Assembly (NCBI RefSeq): GCF_003286085.1
Contig: NW_020825289.1
Span: forward strand, 7,502,001 to 7,566,000
Length of the DNA stretch: 64,000 nucleotides
DNA from: Drosophila persimilis
Lineage: Eukaryota > Arthropoda > Insecta > Diptera > Drosophilidae
Reading direction: 5' to 3'
Positions 11,981-24,840 of this stretch are shown here, one piece after another. Positions within the stretch are counted from its first letter, which is position 1. Each line of letters begins with the position of its first letter. The notes below the pieces were generated by a model. It was not told the DNA's origin, did not search any database, and saw nothing but the letters and a program-made list of their open reading frames with translations. Made by a program: the position numbers and the translations under genes.

Positions 11981-14846
11981 TCAGCTCTGATAAACCATAT
12001 AAGCACTCGCCCAAAAAAGAGGCCTTCTTTTTTGCTTAGATGCCCCCAAATGTAGACCCAATTTATGGCTTCCACATTCCGCACAGCATTCGGGAGTTTC
12101 ACTTTGGCGCCTTCTAACCTTTAGCGAACTGACAAGAGAATGCCGAGGCAAGGGGCAAGAGGCAAGAGGCGAGAGGCCGCAACTTGCAACCATTTGCCAT
12201 CTACTTAATATAGGCGCGACATTCTGTGGACCAAATGCAGCTGCCAATTGCCAGTCGCAGTCGAAGTTGCAATTGTCGAGATGCAGTTGCTGTTGCACAG
12301 TTTGAGGCAGCAAATTGTCAGCGTGCAACAATCTACACCATTAAACAAACGATGCGAGTGGCAAATGCAATGGCAATTGCAGTTGCAACTGCCACAGCCA
12401 CAGCCACAGCCAAAGACACTGCCACTGCCACTGCAAATGAGAGCTGCCTTATTTAGACAGAGCTCGAGAGTTGGCAATCTAATTAGTGTTGGGTCTGCTC
12501 TGGCTCTGTCTCTAGCTCTAGCTTTGGCTCTGGATTTGCTTTTGGCTTTTTAATTAAAGCCAATGGCAATTAGAGTACTTGGGATGCCCGAGAAAGCTGG
12601 CCGAAAAGCGCTGCCTGGCTGCCACCAAGGGGGGTGCAGTGGCTGCAGGGACTGCGGGGGACGGAAAGCAGAACGTGAGAGCCTTTTTTTGGCTGTGGCT
12701 CGTACTAACAATGAGCTGCTGGTTAGCTAAACATTTGGACAACCGCAATTGCAGCCGCAGACGCCGCATGTTGCAAACCGCAGAGAATTTAATTTGCCAA
12801 AAGGCAGGTCACGGATCGGATCGGGAACGGGATCGGGATCGGGATCAGGACACCTTGCGATGGCCGAAAAGAGAAAAAATTAGTAAAGAAAGGAGGCAGG
12901 AGGAACACATGGCCGGCGGACACAGCAGGACACCCAAAAGGACACCGGGGCACAAAGCAGTTGACTTCTTGTTGGCGCAACAATGATTAGTTTCGGTCAA
13001 AGTCAAAGGAGTCGGAGCCAGGAGGCCCATGTACTCGACGACAAGGTCCGATTCCGATTCCGATCCCTGTACCCTGGTTCTGGTCTGTGTTTGTGTGTGT
13101 GTGGGCCTGGTCTGTGAACAGGAGTTGCCACTCGTCCCTCCCCTACAATGTGCCATTCGCTCGGCCTGGCCGCCTGGGTGCCTGGCTGCCTGTCTGCCTG
13201 CCCGACTGCCTGCCTGCGGTCGATTTTGCTGTCAAAACAACGACGATTTATGCTTTTGTATTGAGAGCAATCGGGATAACAAGATATTCGCCGACGCCCT
13301 CAAAAGGTGCAGCGCCCCAAACAGGACCCGTAGTAGGACCACGAACAGAACCAAGAGAGGGCGAGGGACAGGGAGAGGGAGAGGCACCCAGGCTGATGTT
13401 GATGTATGTGCGTCGATCGACGGATCGTGCATTAGATGCCATCGCCTGGTGTCCGCTTTTAATGACTGCAGCAATTAATCTAAGACTCTCTCAGTCTCTC
13501 AGTCCCTGTCCCTGTCCCTATCTATTCTCCTCCTCCAGTCGTACATACGTGTTTCTATATGGACAGCAAAATTAATGCAACAATGCGTTCTTATCAGGAG
13601 CAACAGCAGCAGGAGGAGCAGGAGCAGGAGCAGGAGGAGGGGTATGGAGGAGACTTAATAGCCGCCGTTGGCTTGTACTTAAGTGGCATACATTGTAAAT
13701 CTCTTTAAATGAGCATTTAAGCAAAGCGAAGACACCGATCTCGATACGAAGGAACTCCAAGGAACTGGGCCTGGCCACTCCACTCCACACCACACCACAC
13801 AGAAACCACTCGAATCCACTCACCACTCCTTTCCTCGCGGCCTGCAGTTTATGTGTGACTGTAATTCAATGCTCAATGCGTTGATAGCATCGGGCCATCG
13901 CCAGAGCCCAGAACCCTTCCGCGGCTGAGGATTGTCCCAGAAGCCGTACTGTCACTGGTAGCAGGAGGGGTACGGGGATGGGGGGATACGGGAATGGTAT
14001 TGCAAGTCGAAGTGGAAGAGAAACGATCAGAAACGATCAGCAATCGACTGCCGGCCGTTGTTGTCCTCAATATACTCTACGAAGCGAAGAGATTGACAAT
14101 AAATGTTCAACCAGTTGAAAGGGATATAGAACATTATGGATAAGGCCTACCTATAAGTGGCAGATACATGCATCTTGCCACAGAATTCCCCGAGCATTCC
14201 CTGTACCACAGGACCATATACTTTCTCCTTTTCCATTGGTTCATCTCCAATCTTTCACTTTTTCTGAAGAGTATCCCTTGGTCGTTGCTTCAAAGGCCCA
14301 TTCCTTTAGCCATCTTGTCCTGCTGTCGACTGTTTGGTGGATATTTATTGTATTGTTGCATTTGTTTTCTGCTACTTTGGCTGCCGTTGACGTTGCCATT
14401 GCTGCTCCTTCGCCTGCGCGGCCATCTCCTGCTCCAGCTCCTGCTGCCCCTTGTTGTTGGTTGGTTGTTGCTGCTGCAGTTGTTTGTTGCTGCTGATTGT
14501 CGTTGTCGTCGATGTTTCTTCGCGATCGCCTTTCAACGCGCGATCGATCGATTAATGATCGCTTAACGGCAGAGAAAGGAACGCGACTTGTGGAGGGGGA
14601 GGGGAAATCTCGTTGTCTCTGTTCCAGTGACACTTTCGCCAGATCCTCTTGGGACGAGAGTCGGGGGAGAGGGTCAGGTCACGTCACCCACTGACTCGGC
14701 AATTACAAGTAATATATCATCATGGCCAGGACACTGGACGCAGGACACATGTGTGCTGCAACATCAGAGGCCAAGATGCCGACAATCGGAGGGAAAGAGG
14801 CAACCGGAGACGGAGTCGGAGCCTGCACTTGTTCCCGGGCACAGGG

Positions 14847-14855
14847 GACCACCCA
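14847..14855 (-). promoter_or_regulatory. Exact Ci/Gli consensus site
   Basis: GACCACCCA on the plus strand is the reverse complement of TGGGTGGTC. This is the second exact match in the desert. Confidence 0.3.
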
Positions 14856-17800
14856 GGCGATCAGGACCTGCCATGCCCTGCCCTGCACTGCCATTGCGGG
14901 TAATCACCCACAAAACATTAGGGCATTATGTCGGTCAGTTAACAGCATAAAAAGTCAATAAAAATCCTTTTGACATTTGGTGTCCCTTCTGGATCGTTTG
15001 ACCAAATGCCGACCTAATTGTTGTGACAGCCAGGCACACAAACAATCGAAGGGGATGCTGGAAGGGAGACACAGCCACAGGCACAGGCAGAGGGCAGGCC
15101 TTGTATACAGGACACTGACAATAGCCGAAAAATTAATGGGCCCAGGACCTCAATGCGGTAAGCGATCGCTTACACAAGCGGCTCTCGGCAAATGAGGCAG
15201 GAATCGGACTCGGACTCTGACTCTGACTCGAAGATCGGCAATGATATGCCCATGGGGGAGAAAGTGTTTTGTCGGCAGAGATGAATTGCATCAAACGATG
15301 CTCAAAGATACAAAGATACACTGACTGCCCAGCGGCATCCCATGGTTAAAGCGTTAAGTCATCGGTGCTCGATCAATCGCTGGATCGATGGATCCTACAG
15401 GAAGTCTTGCTGGGCAGCCACAAATATTTTGACACTAAGCACAGCCATTGGCCTCTCTGCGGCTGCTCGTAAGCCTTTTATTACACTCGCCCCAGTCCAC
15501 CGCAATTCCCTTTGATGGCCGCCCCTTTGCCGCGCCCACTAAGCCGCTTACAATGGCCGGACTCGAACCCGGACCCACAGCCGGACTCTCTACCGGAACT
15601 ATCCCCATGCGAAACGCTATTAATGCTAATGGCCATCCGAGAGCCGCGCTCATTGCAATTTCAGTAAAATATTGGTGAAACTTTGTATTCCGCAATGGCA
15701 CATGTAATGTCCAGTCATAAATACCGAAATGAGTTTCCAGCGAGCCACTCAAGAGTGCTGCCCCATCGAATGGGCAGCAATGGGAATACCACTTGAATGG
15801 GGGGCAATGGCAATGGCAATGGCAATGAAATGGGATGCTTGCAGAAGAGCTCAAAGTGTTTTGGAAGATGTTAAAAGAACAAAGTACTAGGGAGAGTAGA
15901 ATCCCTAGATTATGTTATAAGAATAAACATCAAAGAGAGAAAGAGTCAAGGGCAAAGATGATAGAGGTTCAAGCTAGTAGAAATTGAAAGAAGACTTTGG
16001 AAAAATAAACTAAGATGGATACTATACACATTCGAAATATTTCACGCCAAATACTGCCTTAGTTTCAACTTCATTTTAATGGAAAACCCTGGCAGCATTG
16101 TGTTCCATGTGGCACTGTTTGAGCTGTCATTCTAAGCTCTTCATTCCCCATCGCATCGGAGGGCCCGCTTTCACAATAAGATCTCCCTGTCCTTCTCCTT
16201 CCTGTCCCAAGTCCGAGCTGACACCAAAGATTCGCCTGAAATTTAGCTTTGCCTCTTGTTTTCCACTTTATTTTGAAACAAAAAGAAGCAATCAAAAAGT
16301 AAGTAAACAGGCTTCAAGCAGTTCGCAGGTCGCTCGCTGTGGGTCTGGATCTGGCAATGGATCTTGGAACTGGACCTGAGTCTGGGCCTCGGTCCCGGCC
16401 TCGGCCACGGCGACTGGCTGACATTTTACTGAATATTTCTGGGACCCGAGCCGATGTCGGTCGTTGGTCGTCTGTCCAAATCGAACAGAGACAGCGACGA
16501 GATAATTTTGCAATGCTTATGGCCGCCAATTTGCGGAAGATCACCGTACAAGGAGCCCAAGCATCCCGAACATCGATGTCTGTGCCAGACCGATTCGTAG
16601 TCGAAGTCGGAGTCGGATACGGAGTCCGTGTCTCTGCGTCTCGCTGTGGCAGTATCTGTATCTGCAACTGTGTGTGTTGATTGGTTCATAAGAAAAGGAG
16701 CAGCAGCAGCAGCACACAAAAAACCTACAGAAATCATTTAAAAACAGGCGAACGGCGATCGTGCTTAAATATGCCAAAAAAAAATAAAGTAAAATAATAA
16801 AGAGGAAGGCAGCCCCAGCAGCTGGAGTGGAAGCTTCAAAGGAGGGATGAGGATGAGGCATGAGGCATGAGGATACCACGAAGTGCAGCCATGCCACCGA
16901 TAGCTACAACTATATAAAGAAGCCCAAAAGGAGCTGGCAGGCAGGGGCCCAGGCCCAGGCCCAGGCCCAAGACCAGGCCCGAAACCCAGACAGGATCAAT
17001 ATACAACAACGTCGTTTTGGGATTGTACATAATTTTGCATTTTTATACGAGCTACGAGTCAGGAGCAGGGGAAGGGTGCGAGTGGAGGGACGGGGGGGCT
17101 CTGCAGCGAAACAAAATGTCGGTTACGGACCAAACCCATTTAAAGGCAAGACGACAGGCAGACCCAAAGCCGAACCCCGAGCCCCGAACCCCGATCATGC
17201 CGCATCGGATACAAGAAAATGAAGCCAAGTTTTATTTCCCTTTTTTTCTGGATTGTTACTGGATCCGTCTTTTTGGAATGGGCTCTGGGCTCTGGGCTGT
17301 AGCTCTCCTCTGGTAATTATTATATACATTTCTGCTGCCTTCTCCTACTGCTCTGCTGTCCACCATGATGAAGATGAGGATCATTTCGGTATCAGTCTCA
17401 GTCTCAGCCTCAGTTTCTGGTACTCTCTGGTGATGCTGGTGCTGGTGCTGTTCCGCCGATCGCTTGACTCGCGCTGTCATGTCCATGCGCTGGGGCTGTC
17501 AACAGCCTGCGGGATAAAATGATCAACATTGATCGCATAATGATCAGCCTCCACAGCAGCCAAGCCCCCAACCCCAAGCCCAAGCCCAAGCTCCAGCTAC
17601 AGTCAGAGCAACATTTTTAAATGGTTTTTTTTCTGTTCTGTTCAGTTGATTTTTTAGTTCGGTTTTGAGGTGAGGTTGAAGTTGCTTTGCTTTTCAATCA
17701 AGTAAAGATCGCTTTTTGTGGTTGCTTCTTCTGCGTAGATCGCTGATTAAGTGCGTGTCTCTCTCTCTCTCCCTGTCTCTCTCTGGACCGACTAAGTAAG

Positions 17801-20130
17801 CTATTAGGCCTGTTTTAAGTTTCGGTTTTCGCCGCTCCCCACCGATCGATGGATGGCTGGATCGTTGGCTATGATTCAGAGATATGGCCCGCATAATTTA
17901 GTTAATTATATTTAATTGAATTTTCAGGCTACTGGTCAAAGCTGCCTTGCCGCTTCTTGGAGCGGCGGCATTCGTTTGCTGCGGTTTCGGGAAGGTCCTT
18001 TCCCAGGCCTCTCCCCGTACGTGAGGGGCTGACAATTTTGCGCCTTTCACGAGCCACTCGAGCCCTGACGAATCTCGATCTCGTTTGCCCGTTGTTCCGA
18101 GGCCATTATCGCGGGCCAGGCCAAGTCAAACACAATCCCGTTAGCGGAACGGAACCCTTTCGCTCTCTCCTCGCTATCTGTTACACAATAGATAGCAACC
18201 CCACCGCCACGCCCCTTCGGCGATGACTTTCCCAGGACGCGTGACATAAATCAAAGGAGCCAACGGCCACGCAGGGATACAGGGATTTGTTGTGCAAATC
18301 CCTTGAGAATTGATTTGTGCACGCTAATAAGCCCGAACAGAAAACTAAATTATGTCCCATCTCCCCTCGGCAGAGAGGGGGGAGAAAACCTCCCAGCGAC
18401 AGACAACGACAAAGGGACAACGGGACAAAGGGCCAGAGAGTTATCCTGTTCCTGGTTCCGTTTCCTGTGTGTGGTTTTCTAAGCCAAATGACATAATCAT
18501 AATCATTGCGCCAGACCGTAGACTCTAGGCCGTGGATAGAGGCAAGGGGAAGGCGAAGCCGAATGGCAACTCCATGAATTTCAATTTCAATTTTCAACCC
18601 CCTGACAACGCTCTCAATTGAGGGCCCTCGTCTAAGGGTGGCAATTAGAACTTGTATTTGCTTTAGCCCTCAACAAAATGGCGCCCAGGGCCATGGCTTC
18701 TGGTTGCGGTTCTCGTCATGGTTCTGGTTACTGTCGCTGGTGCCCCCATCGAATGAATGATTCCGGGAAGTGCAGACCGTGCGGGCGATAAGTGACTATG
18801 ACGAACGCGACTCGAGTGGGTGAGAAAGGATTTGTCTCTGGGCGAAGGCCAGACCGGGGTGTGGGCTATAAATATTTATAGGAAATGTTTCCGCTACGAA
18901 AGTGGTGGCTGAAACCGTAGGATAAAACAATTGGAAAAGAGACAAATGATTTCTATCAAATTCGAACAGTTTCCAGAGGGAAACCCAACCACGGTTACAG
19001 TCCGGATCTTAAGGGGTATTTGAGAATATTCAACACAATATTTTGTATAATATTTTTGCTGTTAGAAGCCCCCAAAAAAAACCCAATAATAAATGCCGGC
19101 CTGAATCACTGCCTTACCCAAGAAGTTTCTCCATTTGATGGTACGCCGCTCCCATTTGGGATTCCTTGAGGCTTCCTTTGGGCCTATCCCAGGCCTGTAC
19201 CCCCCGCTAGTACCATCTTCCCCTCTCCCCCACAGCCTGGGCCGATCCTTTCCCCTTCAACTGTCGGCAAACATTAATGTCCAATAAATTGTTTTTGTCA
19301 AATGTCGCGCACCCCGTTGATTTTAATGTGGCTTAAATAGGATAATAAAACTAACCACAAAACGAAGAAGAAGAAGAAAAGAAGCAACAAAGAAACGACG
19401 GAGAGACGGAGAGAAGGAAGAGTGAATGAGTCGAGTCAAACATGGTGAACAGAACAGAATTTATGGCCGATCTGTATATAAAATAGTGCGTTTTATATGC
19501 CTACACACAAGGCGAGGCGTTGCGAGGCCAGGCGAGGCCCCTGTACGCACGTATATGGAAAGGCATCTGTCTGGAAGCGGAACACCTGTGTGTGTGTGTG
19601 TGTGGGGGAGAGGGAGCAGCAGCTAACAGGTGCTTATCGCCCTGCATCGTGACATTTTATTGGATGCCCAGAGACCGACAACGAACGGACGGATGGACGA
19701 TGCTTATCAATGACCCAATGGCGGACAGGGGCGGATGGGGGAGCGGGAAAACACAGCTGACGCTGAACTAATGGATGGGCATGGTCATGGGCATAGACCT
19801 GGCCATTGGCTTAGACGGTGAGCAGGGGAGGAGGGGAGTGTATGGAAATAAAGGTGCACATAAACTACCTTTTTATGACTGACATGGCTGACAGTTCGTA
19901 AAACCCGAAAAAAAGAACGAAGAGATCCGCTCTGCTCTGCTCTGATCTCCGTTTAGCTGGAAATTTACATGTTTCAGGCGTAAATTGTTATTTTAATTAA
20001 TTTCTTGGCTTGGATTCCTGGTGGATGGAGGGGCCCGGGCGCACGCGTTGCCGCCAGTCACAACAGAAGATCACCAAGAGGCAGAGCCCCAGCGAAAACA
20101 AAATTAATTTGGCCAATTTGTTGCCCATTG

Positions 20131-20180
20131 CCATAGCCATACCCATACCCTGTCCATACCCATACCCATACCCATACCCA
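20131..20180. repeat. CATACCC minisatellite
   Basis: The heptamer CATACCC (with variants CATAGCC and CATACCCTGTC) repeats in tandem about seven times. Confidence 0.8.
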
Positions 20181-20315
20181 AATCAGGCAACGACCCGCTG
20201 TGCGTTGATCAATTAGCCATGGGTGTCGGCCGCTGGTGTCGGAGCATCGCTGTCCAGGTCCCACTTACAGCCTCAAGTTCAGAGGCGCCGCCTCCGCCGG
20301 TCGCACTCCCGGACG

Positions 20316-20324
20316 GACCACCCA
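20316..20324 (-). promoter_or_regulatory. Exact Ci/Gli consensus site
   Basis: GACCACCCA on the plus strand, the third exact match. It lies in a GC-rich patch (about 20280-20330). Confidence 0.3.
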
Positions 20325-21700
20325 AAAGGCCGCAGCGCACGGCCCCGTCTGAAGGATGAGTGCTGTCCAAACACAGCCACAGATGGCGGACAAAACCAAA
20401 TAAACCAAAAATTAATTAAAGCATTTTAATGATGCCGCTAACAACCAGCGAGCTTTCGTCTCGTCTCCAAATCGGTTGGGATCTGATCGAGGGCTCATCT
20501 CCCCACTTAATGATTGCTTTTCGCACCTTTTCATGTGCCTCTCTGACGGCGGAGGAGGGCTGCCGACATTTATTAAGTAAATATTTTGACTCATGCAAAT
20601 CGCTAAGCAGCCGGGCTCGACGCTTGATTCAGATTAGGTCTGCCACAAAAAAGGGTTCAGTCTCAGTCTCAGATCTGGCAGCGGCTCGATAAGCGGACCA
20701 CTCCAGCTCTGTACCGGGGGTTGGGGGTTGATAATCCCCGTTGAAGTGCTCGCAAGGGTTGTGAGAACTGTCATGGCCGCCTGGGCTTCCAATTAGCATA
20801 TTCCCTCAAGCAGATAATTCATCAACTTTCATTTGAAACGATTCCAAGCAAATGTCTATTTGGAAAGAGTACAACAAAAGGCACTTTTTTAGCCAATAAA
20901 CTAAAGCCTTTAACGTTTGATTTTTACAATATATATTTTACGAATAAGAAGGAAAACCGGCTTCATGTTTCAATGGAATCTTTTGATTAGATCTTCATAT
21001 CCGTACGGACAATCAGTTGTCCAGCAAATGCCCCATAAACGAGTCTTCAATTTACTCGCATTTATTCTTGAATATTGTATTATATAATCATTTTCCTAAA
21101 CCCCCTCTGCCCCAACCCCCTTCGATGTGGCTACAACAAATTGCCTGTCAGTTGTGTTCGATTCGGCTCTGTTCTTTTCCGCTTCTTTCGAGGCTTGTAA
21201 TCCTTATTGGCCCAACAATCATTTAGCTGTCACAATTCCTGACATTTCAGTTTTTCATGACTGTTGGCAACACCCCACACAACCCACACACCCACAACGA
21301 AAGTGACACACACCCTCCTCCTCGAGGGTTCTGGGGTGGGTGGAAATCTTTTCTTTCCCTTTGGGCCAGTAGAGTGCATTACTCACGGAGGAGAACTGAG
21401 TTATCGCTATTGTTTCTGGGGCCGTTATGGCTGTTTCTGGCAATATAATTTATACCTGAAGCCCATTATGGGGTAAATTATATTTTTACCCAAATGATGA
21501 AAACATTTAAGTCACGCAATCCCCGGCCATTCAGTCCTTTTGGCGTCCTTTCTCCCTTCGTGTGTTATATTTTGCGTAGAAAAACTCAATTTGCTAAATG
21601 AGCTACAGCAAAAAACAGCAAAAAAAAAAATAAAAACACAAAACTACGGAGCACGCGGTACCTCTGGTTATAGTTTTTATGCCTTCAGATCGGGGTCACC

Positions 21701-22200
21701 TTTTTTTTGGCAAGTGTCACCCGGCACAGACACATCAGGGCAGAGGGTACAATGATTTTTAGCAGAAGTTTTGCAATACAGAGAAGTAAATACTTTCGAA
21801 TACATAAAGTAGATAAAGTATTCTTGGTAATGATCAACAGTTGAGAAGGTATAGCCATGGCTCTTATTTATCAGATATTTTCCATTATAAGTAAATCATA
21901 TATCATATAGCTACCTATCTGGAGTTGGTTTTAAACGCTCTTTTGGGGCGCCTTATGTGCGTTACTCATCTTCCAATACCATTTATATGGTCTTTGGTAT
22001 AGCCAGATGTTTATTTCTATACTGAATACTTCTTTAAAAATATTACCAATCTACATATAGCAGCCATGGGCCAAGGGTTTCCTCATTGATCAGACATTTT
22101 CGATTACAATCGGCTGGCCACGGTTCATTAAGGGTACCTAAAGTTTCGGTATTCCCTTTCGGGGTTTTAGTCTGGTAGTTTTTTTTGCTGTTGAACAGAT
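21701..22200. other. AT-rich stretch with a loose internal direct repeat
   Basis: Segments near 21852 (TAGCCATGGCTCTTATTTAT then CAGATATTTTCCATTA) and near 22062 (CAGCCATGGGCCAAGG then CAGACATTTTCGATTA) resemble each other at about 210 bp spacing. It may be a remnant of an old repeat; no gene is seen. Confidence 0.3.
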
Positions 22201-24789
22201 CGTTTTGCTTAATGAAATTGGTCTCTGGCCACAGGACCACAACGTGTCCCGCTGTGCATCCTGTGGCAGCCCCTACTCCTTGTCTCCCCTCCCTCTGGGC
22301 TCTCGCTTTGTGTGCAGTTTTTGGCAACAGGATGCACATTCTGTTCTTGGCCCGCTCTGCTTTGTTTGGCCTTGTTTTGCCAACCGCACAGAAGTCAAAA
22401 AAGAGGGTTTGCTGCTCCTTTGTTGGCCCGAACCTTTTTGGCTACTGCGGCACCGTGCAAATGCCAAAACGCTTTGGGCCAAATGTTTTTTTGTCCGGCC
22501 AAAAGGCAAATCTGCTTAGCGGTTTTGTATCAGTCATTCCATCCCCTCTGCCTCCTCCCCTCTGCACTCCCATTCATTATGTAATTGATTTTTATAGCCT
22601 CAAATGTCATTTGTGGCCAGATTCCTTCTGCCCGATGAGGCAGAGTCTCTCTCTATCTCTCTCTCGGCTTCTCCCTCGGAGACCGTTGTTCCGTGGACAT
22701 CTGCCGCCCTGGGGATTTATTTAATTTGCTGACATCAAGAAGCATTTGGCGGCTGCCTTCCTTGGACCGCCATTATCCTGATTTCGGTTTTATTACCTCA
22801 TCCTGCTCCTGCTCCTTGCCCTGCTCCCGCTCCATTGTCAGCTCGTGTTCCCTGTCCTGCCTGTATTTTTATTGCTGTTGACTTTTTCTGCTTGTGCCAC
22901 ACATTGTCCAGCCCCTGCCCTGTCGCATATATACATTTGTCTATTGCTTTTCTTCCTTCCACAACAAAAAGTTAATTTTCTTTCATATAAAAAAAAAAAC
23001 TTTGTGCGCGTGCTGTTTGCTACGTTTTCCCTGCAGCCATTTTCCCCAGCCTTGGGAGTGTGCTCCGTGGTCCCTGGTCCCAGGTCCCTGCTCCCTGCTC
23101 CGTTGGCAGGCTTTGTTTATTATTGGTTTAGTTTTTCTGTGCAGCTGTTGGCTGTCCTGTCATTAGACACATCTTCAGATGGTGGGTCGTCCCTCCCCTG
23201 CCTGTGGCTGCAAAGGGGATAGATGGAGTTTCTGGATTCTCCCAATAAAAATGTTGATATCCCCTTTGATCCCACGGCAAACCCTCTGGCGATCTTGGCA
23301 TTCCTCGCACTTCATTTCCCACACGCCATAGACCCCCCACAGACCCCAACTATTGTTCGTTCTATTCCCGAGTTCAATTCAATTTATGACGTTTTCAACA
23401 CAAACCAATCAAGTTTATGGCCAGTCATATGTGAATACCGATTTGGATTGCGATCAAAGCCCAGGCCCGAACGAGCAGCACTCCATCGGGGGGGAGGGGG
23501 GCATATGCATATGGCCACTGGCATAAGATGGAAGATATATGACGCCCAATCAACCATTAACATGTTCACTAATTTTACGATCCGTATTATAAACGTTGTT
23601 TCGTTTTATCGGGCACCTCTCTGGGTCTTTTATTTTTGGCATTGATTGCTTTTGTTTCTGCTCATTTAATAAAAACCGAAATCCGAATCGGAATCCGAGA
23701 CCCAAACAGACCGCATCTGAATCTGAATCAGAGACCAAAAACGTATCCATAAAATGTTCGAGGACCGGGAGACGTGTGTATTATAAAATTTTATGCGCAG
23801 TTGGTAACAGTTAACAGCAGATTCTCTCGGGCATAAAATCAAAAGCTCATTTCAATACAAAGGCCAAAACGAAGAAAGAAACTTGTCAACAATATTTTAT
23901 GAGCACAACGTGATTTTTGGTTTCGGAAAAAAAACAACCAACGAATCTTCAAAGTCTTGGGCCAAAGAAAAAGAAATCGAATCGAAGAGCTCCAGCAGCT
24001 GCGGCCCCTCAGGAGGGGAGACTTGGGACTGGGGAATGGGGACCCACAAAAATCGACGACAGCCATATTGAAATGGTTTTTCGGTGGTGGTGGTGGTGGT
24101 GGGGGCCACGGCAAAATGGAGTTGCCCCGGGCCTGCTGTGGCTGCCGCTGTCCCCGCTGCCTCATGGAAAAGCATCAACATAAAACATAAATAATAATAC
24201 AATATGTATAATACGGCCATAGCCGCAGCGATCGCGGCCAACAGCCAACGATATTCACATAAAAGTGTGTATAAACATTTTTTTTAATTTATAATTTATG
24301 ATGTTTCCAACGGATCGACGAACCGAACGAACCGAAAACCGATCAAATTTGATCGCTGAACGTTTTGTAAATGATCGATTGATTGATTTGTTGTTGATAT
24401 TGGGACAATAACAAATTAGAGGTACACTGCCCGGCAGCCCCCCCACCCAGTATCGAGGACGGCGCCAGCCTACAGACAACTGGAAACATCAGACCAGGCC
24501 AGCACCAGACCAGCACCAGACCAGGCCTCAAATATGGCGTCTGACCATATGACCATATGTCGGGAAAGATCCTAATTTCGCTGTAGAGAGAGACGCTATA
24601 GAGACGTCTCTCGGCCGGCGGCGGCACTTGCCGCATTTGGCCTCCCTCTGTCTCTCCTGCCACAAAGCTCCAAAAACGAAATGTGTGCAGTCCATAAAAG
24701 AGGGAGAAGGAGGCACCCAGAGGCAAGAACACAAGTTTATGAATATGCAAGCGGCTGCGAAATCGAATCGAACTTCTAAGTCAGGCCAG

Positions 24790-24840
24790 TCGGACTCCGC
24801 AAATGGCCAACAGAGAGAGAGAGGCAGAGAGCAGATGGAA
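24790..24840. promoter_or_regulatory. GAGA run beside a GCCAT core
   Basis: GGCCATTT (minus strand, near 24800) is followed within 10 bp by GAGAGAGAGAG and more GAGA. This is a weaker version of the 40.45-kb cluster because the extended Pho consensus is not met. Confidence 0.2.

Larger units (their letters stand above)
11981..21700. other. Gene-free intergenic DNA
   Basis: No supportable gene. Contents: CACAGC-type repeats around 12390-12435, (CT)n at 17756-17785, a GGCCCA repeat at 16946-16969, (GT)n at 19587-19604, a CATACCC heptamer array at 20131-20180, and two exact Ci/Gli 9-mers listed separately. Base composition alternates between GC-rich islands and TTAATTA-rich spacers, as is common in fly regulatory DNA. 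Confidence 0.55.
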
